A DNA stretch of 64,000 nucleotides from Cepaea nemoralis (taxonomy: Eukaryota; Mollusca; Gastropoda; Stylommatophora; Helicidae): assembly GCA_014155875.1 (NCBI GenBank), contig JACEFZ010001343.1, positions 711,001 to 775,000 on the forward strand, given 5' to 3'. Shown in pieces: positions 1 through 13,200 of this stretch (positions within the stretch are counted from its first letter, which is position 1; each line of letters begins with the position of its first letter). A program made the position numbers and the translations under genes. The notes beneath the pieces are model-generated. The model saw nothing but the letters and a program-made list of their open reading frames with translations, searched no databases and was not told the origin of the DNA.

Positions 1-130
1 TTGTTAAATGTCAGAAACTTACATATGACCATCTGTTGAATGTCATATAATTAACAAATAACCATCTGTTAAATGTCATACTACATATGAACATCTGTTA
101 AATATCAAACAACCTACATATGACTGCCAT
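1..130. repeat. 33-bp minisatellite, left block
   Basis: Degenerate copies of a unit containing CATCTGTTAAATGTCATA and an ACATATGA motif. The same unit continues cleanly at about 815-1010, so the array is interrupted by roughly 690 bp of other sequence. Confidence 0.7.
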
Positions 131-814
131 GTAGCGAGTCAGAATGAATGACGTAATGAATAAGTCAAAAAGAATCTGAGAAGTAATCTCGAACCAACAG
201 ATAGAAAAAGTCGCTAAGTGACGTGAGAAAGTAGAAAACGTCACAGGGGTAAGTTTAGCAACAATAGAGTAGAGCTTGGGCTGGCGGCACGGAAGGCGGC
301 ATGAGTCTATTAAAGGAGAGAAGATTGTCAACAAACCTTCAGGAGATGGCAGTGATAGCTAGAAACTACTTGGTAGAAGAGCTAGATCATTAAAGCATTA
401 TTCCTCTCAGTCAGGACCAACAGCTGGCCATGAATGTGTAAATTAGGACTCAACGAGAATGGCCAAGGTGACAGAACGGTCAACAGATAAGAGGCATTAG
501 AACCGACGCTAGGCGGTGAGACATTGTCTTAGGATTTGAATAGTTAGGTTCAGCTGTGTGATTATGTTTATTGCTATGATACCGGCCCTCCCGGCGGTAC
601 GGGAACGGTATTCTGATGATTATTAGTATTATTAGTATTATGATTCATATTTATCACAAGCTGTTCACCGGAAATAAATATTGACATAATGGACACGTCA
701 GCCGGCTTCTAGTTGTCAATGCTTTTGGCACATTGCTTCCGGATTCTGTTCATTTGGTTCCACCTGGACAAAGAGTTTGCTGATGTTTATTATAATACCT
801 AATACACCATTTGG
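131..814. other. sequence interrupting the 33-bp minisatellite
   Basis: Non-repetitive sequence between two blocks of the same minisatellite, so probably an insertion. It contains a GC-rich imperfect palindrome near 580-612 (ATACCGGCCCTCCCGG ... GGGAACGGTAT) and an AATAAA at about 675. I see no coding region and no clear terminal repeats, so the type of element is not identified. Confidence 0.4.
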
Positions 815-1010
815 CAATGACCAACTGTTAAATGTCATATAACCTATATATGACCAACTGTTAAATGTCATATAACCCATATATGACCAACTGTTAAATG
901 TCATATAACCCATATATGACCATCTTTTAACTGCCATATAACCCACATATGACTATTTGTTACATGCCATACAACCGACATATGACCAACCTATAGATGA
1001 CCATCTGTGG
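815..1010. repeat. 33-bp minisatellite, right block
   Basis: About five units of GACCAACTGTTAAATGTCAT followed by ATAACCCATATAT. It lies in intron 10, ending about 100 bp from the exon 10 donor. Confidence 0.8.
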
Positions 1011-1111
1011 AATGCCACAAGCATTTGACGGAGTGAGGACTCTCCATCCACAACACCCTCACCCACCCACTCTCTCTCTCTCTGTCTCTCCCTCTCTCCA
1101 GCCTGACTTAC

Positions 1112-1263
1112 ACAATGGAAGTCTCAATGGTGAGCGTCCTGTAGCCTGGGGTTGGGTAGGTGCGAGTGTTCACATAGGTCACCTGCCCCATGAGTCTGTT
1201 CACCTCCTCCACGCTTCGGCTGCTGATGGTAAATTCTGTCATCTCACTGTTGAAGCTCACACT
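1112..1263 (-). CDS. CLSTN: calsyntenin exon 10 (post-LamG ectodomain)
   Basis: Reads SVSFNSEMTEFTISSRSVEE, then VNRLMGQVTYVNTRTYPTPG and YRTLTIETSIV. The family block here is L.LEG.....L...M..ISY.NSR.FPTPG.R.L.I.T...C. Acceptor TGACAG at 1265-1264, donor GTAAGTC at 1111 downward. It joins exon 9 in phase 0 and leaves 2 nt for exon 11, outside the window. Confidence 0.9.
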
Positions 1264-4200
1264 CTGTCACAATACAAGGATAGTGCTCTCACATTATGAT
1301 ATACTATTCAATACATAAAACATAAAACGTAAATCCCCTCCACCTTCTCTTCTTCTTCTCCTGTGTTTCTCTTTCAAAGGGAATACATTATACCCTTTAT
1401 ACATCTCTCTCAAAGGTCAGTGTGCCCAACTGCAGCATGCATTAGTGTAAAGTGTACTTTCTCTAGACAGATTCTATTCTCCATAACAGGTTTAGTATTC
1501 TTTTTCCTCCTAACAATATTGCCAGAGTAACGATCTTACAGCCTGCTGTATGCAACTGACACACCACTCCACGTTTAGATAATGTCAAAATCCAAACAAC
1601 TAAATAAATCCTAGCCACAACTTAGAATACAGTTTTGTGTGTATTCATTAATTCATTCATTCAGTAGCATGTCCTTTGCAGAACCTCACTTCCTTAACAA
1701 CCTTCCGGAAAACTTCTTGATCACAAGCAAGATATCCAACGTCCGATACACCCATCTGGTGATCTTCCGCCACATCCTTCACCCATCTTCTCTTCGGTCT
1801 TCCGCTTCCTCTCTTCCCAGGCATATTCCCCTCCATTATTGTTCTCTCCAAACTTTCATGACGTTTCAAGTGACCAAAATATATAAATTTTCTTTGTTTT
1901 ATTGACTTTAACAGCCAACCCTCTTCAATATTTAGCTCTTGAAGTATGGATGCATTTGTGTATATGCAGTGAAAATCCATACAACTATATACAGCCTCGC
2001 GTCACCTTCAAATAGTTGTTTGTATGCATATGTGTATAATTTCCAAGTACATTGTAGCTTTAAATTTCTCACCTCACAGTTTTGTATGTCTGTAGTTTGT
2101 TGCCTACAAAAACTACAGACTTTTACCTTAAGTTCAGTTTACTTTGTATAAACATATAGTTAAATAGTTTAGTAGGAATACTTTAACCAGACTTCTCAGC
2201 TCAATAGTATATACATATGTGTATAAACATATATAGTTTATAAACTCCTTCTTTGTTCCTCTTTTCTGTGTGTCATGCAAGAAAAAAGATGTTTACATGT
2301 CATGCGTATGCCATCATGTGCCCTGCCAACTGGCATCTCTGCAGATCTTGGTCATTGGTGGTCTGGATCAATTCATCAGATAATTGAAAACAATTTATTC
2401 CCTTAATGAATATAAACACAGAAGCCACAAATAATATGTTCATTGATTTATTGCCTGGCGTATTTCGCTGCATCTCGTCAGCTGAATAAGGAATACCTGT
2501 GCAGTTGAAAGGCTATAAAATGCCATTCCCATCGATTTCTCAATACCTCATAAACTATGGCCATAATTTTAACACAGAAAAAGCATTTTGTATACTATGT
2601 TTGACAAACAATAAATGACTGCTCAAATTTAGTGGGCGTTAGCAATTAAGTGGTTCCAGCCAGTTTTATGTAAAGAGAGAGAGTTCACTTTAAATGTGAA
2701 ATGACCGTGAGGATAACAAAGTTCTACATTCGAACAATACTGGTGACTATATGTTTTAAGTGTTTCATCCAAAGTATGTTTCATTTATTCACTTCATATG
2801 ATATGTAACTCTGCAGTGTACACCTGAGGAGATATCGCAAAATACTCCAGGCAATAAATCCTGCAATATACTGTTTGTGGCTTCTGTATATAAAATATTT
2901 TTTTCCATGCCACCATCTCAGTCCATCCAGCATAATTTCCCTCAGTCTGCTTCTTTCTCTTCTACGGCAGATCTTTCCAGTCGTGGGTGTTTTCTTATGT
3001 TTTGATCATTAGAATGATCAAAGAATGTTTCCCCGATATTCTTCCTAATTTGTTCATTCGTGGTCCATGATTCACTGCCGTATAGCAGAACAGGTTATAT
3101 ATAACATTTCAGCACTCATTCTGACATTCACTGATACAGACCCTTTGCATAAGATATTTTTCATCTTCTGAAATTCAGCTTTTCCTTGGTTGACTGTGCC
3201 CTTAATCTCTGTCATGCATCTTTAATTTCCATACGTGCCCACAGAACAGAGTGAGGTCAATTCCCAGTAGTTAAAGCCAGGAATTTATTCTGACAAGTGC
3301 TGTTTCTGGAATTTTACTCAGCCTCGTAAGCTTGGTACCAGATATGTTCTGAATTGCATAGAAATTTTATGGGAAGAAACAGCAGGGAAGAAGGAAGCTG
3401 ATTACCCAGTCTTATGTTTCCTAGCAAACTGCCCCATTTTTCAGTTGGAGTGTCTTTCGCCTTTTAGCCTCAATGTTCAACAGTTTAATTTAACCATCAA
3501 CAAAACAGATTCTATATACAATTTTATCCTACATTTAAAAAAACTCACAAAGGTACAGCTCGGAACACAACACAAGAAAACTTACAGTTCCGCTGGACAT
3601 ATCACTGATGGCATGGAAGTCCAAGTTCTCTTTGCAGTTGTTCAAGCACTTGATAACTCGCTCGCTCTCAGTTTTCCCCTTCAGGACAAACAGCCCGGCC
3701 ATGTAGCCCTTGTAGTAGTGGTTAAATGTGTTGTCGGCTCCTGCAAGCAGAAGGGGGAACTTCAACACAACGTATTCCCTCAATGAATGTAAACACGTGC
3801 AAGCACAAGGGGGAACTTCAACACAACGTACAGTGAATTTGCACACAGAAGCCAGAAACAATAGGTTAGACAATTTATTGCCTGCCATATTTCACCGCAT
3901 CTTGCCAGGTGAATACACCAGAGCAATAAACATATGAAGTAAACAGATAAATCATATTTTGGCTGCAGTCACTGATACTGTTCAAATGTGAAACAATCGT
4001 AACCCACATTAATCGCACAGTTACTATAAAGTCTTTCTGTCTGCATAATTCAGGTTTTAGACACCTAATTGGCAAGGCCTCAGAGTATTTGAGTAATTGT
4101 TTACTGTTCATCGAATACAGTGCATGCCTTTGCTTTGTTCACTTAGCACCTCATGCCCAATGTGCCCAAGGCATGTAAAAGAGTTCCTTATTTTTAACTT

Positions 4201-7200
4201 AATTGAATCCTAGCAACTAAATCTAAATAAATATACAACTTCAGAAGTTAGAGTGGGTTTGCCTGATGTCGAGGGACATTGGTTATAGGGAAAGTTTACG
4301 GACATTGGTTATAGGGAAAGCTTACCCATGGGAAAATTTAAGTTCAGCGTGGACTATGTTTTAATTCAAAGCAAGCGAAAGGACCAAAAAAAAAATATGC
4401 ATGAAGATTCAACCAAAGTGAAATGCACAGAAAAGAACCATCAATGAACAAAAGCAACAAAAAAACAAACAAACACCAACAACAGCAGCACATATCATAT
4501 CACCTTGCCAGCAAGCACCAACGGTCAGTTTGGTGGTGTGAACTTTGGTGGTTTTGTGCAGAGGCCAGTCATCAATGATCTCAAAGTTATCCTTGTCAAC
4601 AGGCAGCAGTTTTCCATCAATGTACAGCCGCACCTGGCAAATAAAAGGTATGAGAGTACTAATCTTGTAGCAACAACTACATGCTCCATCTGCTTCAAAG
4701 ATATATACCACTACAGCTTTTGTCATTGCAGAAGGCACGTTCATGTAGTTGCTAAGGAGCTATGCTGATGTCATGAGTGGTGTCGGATGAGGGTTCAAGG
4801 CCTGCATTCGTCATCTATTAAGTTAGGGAAAAACCTGGCCACCCACTCCGTGCACTCAAGCCTTCAAAATATAATGGTCATAGCACATCAGACTCATATA
4901 AGGTTTCAGCTTTGTGGTTTGGTTTTTTTTTCTTCAATCCTTACTGCCATCCGCTTGAAGGGCTGAGGTTCAAGGATACTTGCCCTGACACTGCGCAGGC
5001 CAGCTGTTTTATTTACATTTTATTTCTAAATAATAAACATGTCAACCATCACCTGGCTGAGAGCTTGTGCTTCCAGACAAGTGTATCCTAATATTAGATT
5101 ATGGCCCAAATTAGGTACCATAAATACCACACTTCAACAGATCAACACACTTGTGCTCTCAAGCCTATGCCAGACAACCATTGGCTACAGCTCTGCTCAT
5201 ACAGTAATGAATCAGCAGTTGAGGAAGCTGATAGGGTTAAAGCGCTCACGCTTAAACTTCCAATGTGCTACTGGCGGGGTCAACTGTTCAAGCCACAGAC
5301 TGGTCAGTTGAACTTAAATGTTGATGTCTCATCTTTGACGTAAATTACAAGTACTACAGAAGTCAGAGTGACTTCACCTGATAAGTGGGGACACTAGTAA
5401 TAGGGAAAGTTAACCTGCGTGCAAAAATCAGTCCAGTGCACTCACTAGTAATAGTAACTAGTTGTAGTAGTAGCACATGTGGACTACCATTGAGTTCAAA
5501 GTCAAAAGATAAAAGTGATGAATATGTAGTATTTATAGAAGTTATTACATCCGATTCCTGGCCAAGGAATACTAAGTATATGCTGGAAACTACTGCTGCT
5601 TTCCTAGACTTGGTAATATAAACATCTAAAGGTGGACAAAAGAGAAGAAGGAACTAAGAGCAACTATGAATCTTACATGGAAAGAACATCAACAAAAACC
5701 GTCAAAACTCATCATTTACGTTGACAAGAAACGAGAAAACTCACTCCTCCATCGTTGCTCTCTTGTTTGACATCCACGTTGACAGCATAGTGATGCCATT
5801 TGTCATCGGTCACATGGGGGATCTTCCAGCGGAACTCTGCCGGTCTGAACGTCTGCATGTCTTCAGATGATGTCACATCCTCTGCTTCCTTGCGCAGCAG
5901 CAGCACTAATTTTTGTCCGTGGATGTACAACCCATAATGGTGACGATTCATGCCTAGATATGTAAATGTGATAAATTACTACATTCAGAATATCAAAGAT
6001 CACAACACAAACTTCCTCTTTCAATTTGTACTTTTGGTTTTAACAGTGAAATATTCCATGGTTATCAGTGCCAATTATGGATCCAAAATGGCTGCTGGAG
6101 TAAAACCATACACAAGCCAAAGAAAGGCATGGAGGAATCACTTGTGGTTGTTATTCATCCTTGTGAATCATGCTCCTAAATCAATCCTGGACAATTAGTA
6201 AACAAACAAAAGAATCCCGACAGGCCTCAGAGATGTGGTTTTACAGAAGAGTGTTGAAAATTGTTTGGACAACCAAAACTAATCATCTAAATGTTTTGAA
6301 ATAAGCGAAGCCACAAAGATAATTTTTCACCAACATCAGTGAGAGGCAGTCAACATTTTTGTCATATTAGAAAAAAAAGAAACAGCAGTCATATTTGATT
6401 TGACAGAAAGATAGTCAGAGAAGAATCTTGACCAGTGAGAGAAGATTCTTTACAGCTTTGTGTCATCGATGGAAGGGTGTCAGCACATGAATTCATGCAT
6501 GTTGTTGATCACAGGATGTGGAGAAGCCTTATCGCCAGTGCCAGTCAACAAGGCACATGATCATGATGGTGTTATGTCGAAGAATCTAAACTACTGGCCT
6601 ATATGAGGATCGAACATACAGTATGTTAATATGACTTGTCATAGTACTGATGAATGTATTGATTTACAAACACGGGTCAGATTCAATCTGTAGAGATTGT
6701 TTTATTTCCCTAACTGCAGATTGACATGGTCAATCTGGCCTCATAAAATGGATGCTTGGTTTTATTATGAGTTGAGAAAAGCCAAGGTGACATGCGGATA
6801 AATTGTGATTCTTATGGAAGAAGACATTACTGTGTACCCCAAACATGAGTTGCTCTGTCTGTTTGAAATGATAAAATTGGGATCTGGTCATGAATTGGGT
6901 TTATCCTGGTAGACACAAAATACTGGCTCATTCCAGGCATCTACATAAGCTCTCATGGTGAGTATGTAAGATGTTAGTATTACTGATCTGCCACCATCAC
7001 AGGGAAATATGAGGTTTATAGCAATCACATAGCTTGCAAAATCTGTAGTCCTAGGCAGGCGACTTCACTGACAGTGAAAATCATGGTTAATCATCCCTTC
7101 TTTAGGTAGAGCATTGTCTGTTTGAGCAAGATCTGGGTCAGTAAACTACCTGACCCTGTTGCATGGCCTCTCCATCACTGCATTCTTGGTAGGAAATTTC

Positions 7201-10200
7201 TTTTTCTTCTTGCTTGCTATTCTTTTCTAATTTGCTTTTTTTCTGTGTGTATGAATGGAAATTAGCAGTGAAAAATAAATTGGAAGATACTGGTGAATAG
7301 CTACAATAAACATAAAATGATTAGTCCAGCCAAGCTTCTCCATGGACATAAAACAGTCTTGAAGGAATCTCTACTCACCATTTCCATCCGACATGCAAAA
7401 GATATGCTCCTTGGGGGCTTTGGATTGGCTGGTGGCAAGAGAGTCGCCATGCCTCAACCAAGCAGAGATTGTGAACTGTTCATGCAACATGTGGTTAAAC
7501 ACAGATTCGGGCACTTCCAGGGCATTGTTCTGTCCATCAAAGGAGAACACTTGGTCCATTTCATGACCATCATCTGTTGGAATGTTGTGAGACCATCCAG
7601 AGCTGTCAGGAGATGGCAGAAGGTCCACACTTTCTCCACTAGCACCTAATTCAAGAGGAACATTTTAAGATTTATGTCTCAAGTTCACCTAATTCAAGAG
7701 AAATATGCTAACTTTTAATTCTCAAGTTCACACTGTCTCACTGAAACCTCATTCAAGAGAAATATATGATAGCATTTATGTCTCAGGTCCACTTTCTCCC
7801 AAGATTCAAGAGAAATATGTTAACATTTCTGTCTCAAGTTTACGCTACCTCACTAACACCTAATTCAAGAGAAATGCATGTTGTCATTTATGTCTCATCT
7901 GCTTTTTATCTCCTAATGAACACAGGGCCTCAACCAACTCAAGCCAAGCTCTTTGTAGGCTTGTTCATGATTGGCTGGATTCTGCAGTTAAAGTGCCAAC
8001 CCTCCTTAGTTGCCTCTCATGACATGTATAGGTAAATTACAGTAGTACTATTCTTTGCTTCCCTCAAGGGCCCAGGTAACACAGGCACCACATTGCCTCA
8101 CCAATACCTAATTCCAGATAATTCACAACCGCATACACTGACATGACCAATTGAGCTACTGGCGATGTGATGTGATGATACGTGATGTGACTAATATGTG
8201 ACGAGATGTGATATGACATGATATAAGATGTGATATGACATGATATGAGATGTGATGTGATGTGATATGTGATGAGATGTGATGTGATATGTGATATGTG
8301 ATGAGATGTGATATGACGTGATATGTGATGAGATGTGATGTGATATGTGATGAGATGTGATATGATGTGAAATGTGATGAGATGTGATATGTGATGAGAT
8401 GTGATATGACGTGATTTGTGATGAGATGTGATGTGATATGTGATATGTGATGAGATGTGATGTGATGTGATGTGATGTGATGTGATGTGATGTTCAGTTA
8501 CAGTTCCAACATCACAGCAACGGGTCATCCCCATTATGCTCCGTTTCTGTGCCAGTGAATATCAGATAAAATGTTCCTCACTGTCCCATGTGAAAAGTGG
8601 AAAAGATAGGAGTCTCAACAAACAAAAGCCTTTTCAGACACACTGCATAATGTCACCACCAGAATGTCACCACAAAAGTCCTCCACAAAACATCCATCCT
8701 TGATGGAAGTGGCAGTCACTTTCCCAACCAGATGTTCACCTACAAAGTCTGGATATTTCTAGATGTTCCCTACGAAATGTAGTTCGTGCAACAAAACAAC
8801 CTCGAACAGATGTAAAAAAAAAACATTTAATTGTACATAATGCTGTTACAAGAATGCCAACACAAAAGTCCTTCACGAGAATATAGAGATGTGATGTAAT
8901 GTGATGTGATGTAATGTGATGTGATATATGTGATGTAATATGATATGCGATGTGACATATGTGATGTCATATGTGATGTTATATGTGATGAGATGTGAGA
9001 TGTGATGTGATGTGAGATGAGATGAGATGTGATGTGATGAGATGTGGTATGTGATGAGATGTGAGATATGATGTGATGAGAAGTAATATGTGATGTGATA
9101 TGATGTGACATGATATGTGATGTGATATGTGATGAGATGTGATATGTGATGAGATGTGATGTGATATGTGATGGGACATGATATGTGATGAGATGTGATG
9201 TGATATATGTGACGTGAGATGTGATGAGACATATGTGATGAGATGTGATCTGACATAATATGTGATGAGATGTGACGTGATGTGATGTATTATGTGATGA
9301 GATGTGATCTCTCTCTCAACCATTCATGCCAGAAACATCCAGGCTGCACTTTGCGGAGCATTAACTAAGAGACAGTTAAGACTGACTTATTGAATGAACT
9401 ACAGTGACAAACTCCACTTCCATTCTCATGCTGGATGTCGTGTCCAAATATACTTCACTATACTCTGCAATGATTTCTCCTCCATCTAGCTGCGCAGCCC
9501 CTCCATCTAGCTGTGCAGCCCCTCCATCTAGCTGTGCAGCCCCTCCATCCAGCTGTATAGCTCCATCTCAATCACTCACCTCACTGCAAGGAACTGTCTA
9601 TATATACTCTTAAATCATCCTCCCCAGCGATATCCTCTATCAGCTGCCTTATTTCCAGCTCTGCTCTCCCAATGCATCATTCCCTATATTCTCTACCAAG
9701 GGTTGTAAGGGCTTCATAGCATTTTGCCCAATCTTCGAGTGAGTGAATCCTTTCCTTCCACTTAGGCACATCTGCAACATACATCACTTGCTTTAATGTT
9801 TTCTCTCCCATCACATTGCCTCTCTTCAGTTTTGCTGTTATGTTTGTTCCTACCTAGGGGGATATCTGATGTCACGTGTGATCCTTAAATAAGAAACCCT
9901 GAGCCAACGCATATCCGGGGGGAAGAACAGCTAAATATTATTTACTTAAAACCTGAAATCATGCACGATCACGAGCATGTCGTGGCTGCTAATCATGAAC
10001 CACACAATCCCACTTTGTATCATGCCAACAGACCACTTACCACACAGTTTCCTCTGGGAGTTCACAGAATATGTGTCCCTGTCACAGCCTTTGCCTATGT
10101 GCTGGGTAGTCAGGGTGATCTTGACGTTCACCTGGCTGGGCTTGCAGTCACCATCACACAGATTGACACTCGCTCCCTCTGCAAACCTCTGCTGCCCTGA

Positions 10201-13200
10201 GCCAGCTCTGTACTTGATAACATCCTGCAAGCCCCGCCAGCCGCTCTGGCATTTTTCCTTCACTGCCAAATTAATAAACACGGGCGGGGATTTGCGCTCT
10301 CCGCAGTCAGTGGCAACAGCCTGCAATAGAAATGGGTACCATACTAAAGATGAGTCCGGAAATAACCAAACACACATTCACGAGTTACAGAAATAACTGG
10401 TCAAATCACTGTAGCAACCATCTGGTGTTTTTTCTTCTTCTTGTGCTCACTCACTTTGAACTCAAAGTCCAGGCACCTACTATTACTTCTAGTACACTGG
10501 ACTGATTATTGTATTAGCTTTCCCTATTAGAAGTGTCCCTCGCCATCAGACAAACCCACTCCATCTTCACTGGTACTTGTAATTTATGCCCCCAAATCAA
10601 GGATGAGAAGTCAACATTTTAGTCCAACTAACTGGATAGGAGTTGAACCCACTACTTCGACACCAGCACACAGGAAGTTTAAGAGCAAATGCTCTTATCC
10701 ATTCTGCCATGACCTCATGCAACTATATGGAGCAGAATAAGTTTTTAACCATCATTATATTTATGTGCCATCTCCACATTTATGGTTGGCTGTAGTGCAT
10801 GCCCAACAGCCTCTGTTCTGCATCTTCACTGTACTTATACAGGCAGCTTCCAGTCCTTCTCTTGGAGTTATCCAGCCCCAATTCTTCCTCTTGCATGCTT
10901 CCCCATCACTTTTGCCTCCAGCTACGTTGCATCAAAACTAGTTTTACGCACAAAAAGGATATGAGAAGATTGGGCGACAATTTGCAATCAAGGCTTGAAA
11001 GGAAGGTCATGCACACATTTGAAAGCTCAAACACAAATGTCAAGCAACAAATGAACTAAATGTCTTGCAATACAAAATGTCTGCAACTATAACTAAGAAT
11101 AGAATGTGTTCCGATAAAGGAACCTTACTGTGTTGAATGCCAGAAGCATAATAATATATGCTTATATATGAACAACAAAGGATACCATGAATAGAATATA
11201 AAACCAAGCCAATGAACCTAAGATAGTGGAAAACGTGCTGAATATGAATTGCCATTGGAAACTAAAAACTTACCTCCAGTATGAAGTGCCTGTTTCTACT
11301 GTAATCAGACTTAATTCCAGTATAAATTGTCTGTGTCTACTGTAATCAGACTTACTTCCAGTATAACTTGCCTGTTTCAACTGTAATCAGATTTACCTCC
11401 AGTATAAGTCCTAATTTATACTGTAATTAGATTTATCCCCAGTATAAAGTGACTGTTTCTACTGTAATCACATTTACCTCCAGAATAAAATATCTGAGCC
11501 TACTATAATCACATTTACCTCCAGAATAAAATATCTGAGCCTACTATAATCAGACTTACCTCCAGTATAACTTGCCTGTATCTACTGTAATTAGACTTAC
11601 CTCCAGTATATAGTGTCTGTTTCTACTATAATCAGACTTATCTCCAGTTTAACTTGCCTGTATCTACTGTGATCAGACTTACCTCCAGTATAAAGTGTCT
11701 GTTTCTACTATAATCAGACTTATCTCCAGTATAACTTGCCTGTATCTACTGTGATCAGACTTACCTCCAGTATAAAGTGTCTGTTTCTAATGTAATCAGG
11801 CTTACCTCCAGTATAAAGTTTCTGTGTATACTGTAATCTAAAGGCTCCTTGTTTTTCACATCCCCTGTTGATGTGATTTCAAAAGGAACGCCGGTGGTGA
11901 GAAGCTCATAGCCACAGATGGAACCAAAAGTTGATGATTCATCAGCATCCGAAGCGTGGATCTTAACAATGGAATCATAGATCTTCCCTTCCTCAACTTC
12001 AGCAAAGTACGACTCATTATCAAACCTGGGAGCAAACTCGTCTACATCCAGCACCTTGATCATGATATAGGCCCTAAGAAGCAGTACAACAATACATTAA
12101 TTTGAACTTCACAAATTAAACACAGGATTATAATGTACTTCACAAATTAAACACAGGATTATAATGTACTTCACAAATTAAACACAGGATTATAATGTAC
12201 TTCACAAATTAAACACAGGATTATAATGTACTTCCACAAATTAAACACAGGATTATAATGTACTTCTACAAATTAAACACAGGATTGTAATGTCTATGTT
12301 ACAATATGCTTATTCGTCTGGCTTTAGTTTTTGCAACCAACGTCTAAGGTAGACCATCAACAACAATAAAAAACAAGTCTCGTTCGTTGCATGACCTTGC
12401 TATGGGTATATATGGTGTTAAGGCCATCATAGTTTTTAGACCTGAGTAAACAGAGAAATAGATGGCTAGTCTTTCTCTCCCGTATTGAGGAGTGAGTGCA
12501 GGTACCAAACCCTCATTCAACCACACTCATGCCATTGTTAGCCTAACCTCCTAACCATTACTTTCCTGTTGAAGACACCAAAACCTATAAAAAAAAAACA
12601 AATATTAACATGGGTGATGCCCAAAACAAAACTTAATGGCTGAAGCACTGATTACCAGAACTGACATATAGAATGTGGGACATGCACCTATGGACTCAAG
12701 ACTCTTATCAGAGGATACTGAAATGTATGGATGCTAACTATTCCCTTCACCTGCCTTTTCTTATATCCATGCTGTGTGGTGTTGGTGATCATGTCTGTGC
12801 ACAGCTTTCTGTCTCTTGTGCTACCAGTCATTTCTGATACTGACACTCCTCTACATCGTAATGCCATACCATCCAGCATCTTGTCTCTTGGTCTTCCTCT
12901 GTTCTTCCTGTCCAACCTTCCTGTAGTGACAACATATTCCAGCATCTTCTCTCTTGGTCTCACTCTGTTCCTCCTGTCCAACCTTCCTGTAGTGACAACA
13001 TATTCCAGCATCTTCTCTCTTGGTTTCCCTCTGTTCCTCCTGCCCAACCTTCCTGTAGTGACAACATATTCCAGCTTCTTCTCTCTTGGTCTTCCTCTGT
13101 TCCTCCTGTCCAACCTTCCTGTAGTGACAACATATTCCAGCATCTTCTCTCTTGGTTTCCCTCTGTTCCTCCTGCCCAACCTTCCTGTAGTGACAACATA

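Noticed and set aside
997..1299. 100-codon plus-strand ORF
   Set aside because: Shadow of calsyntenin exon 10 on the opposite strand.
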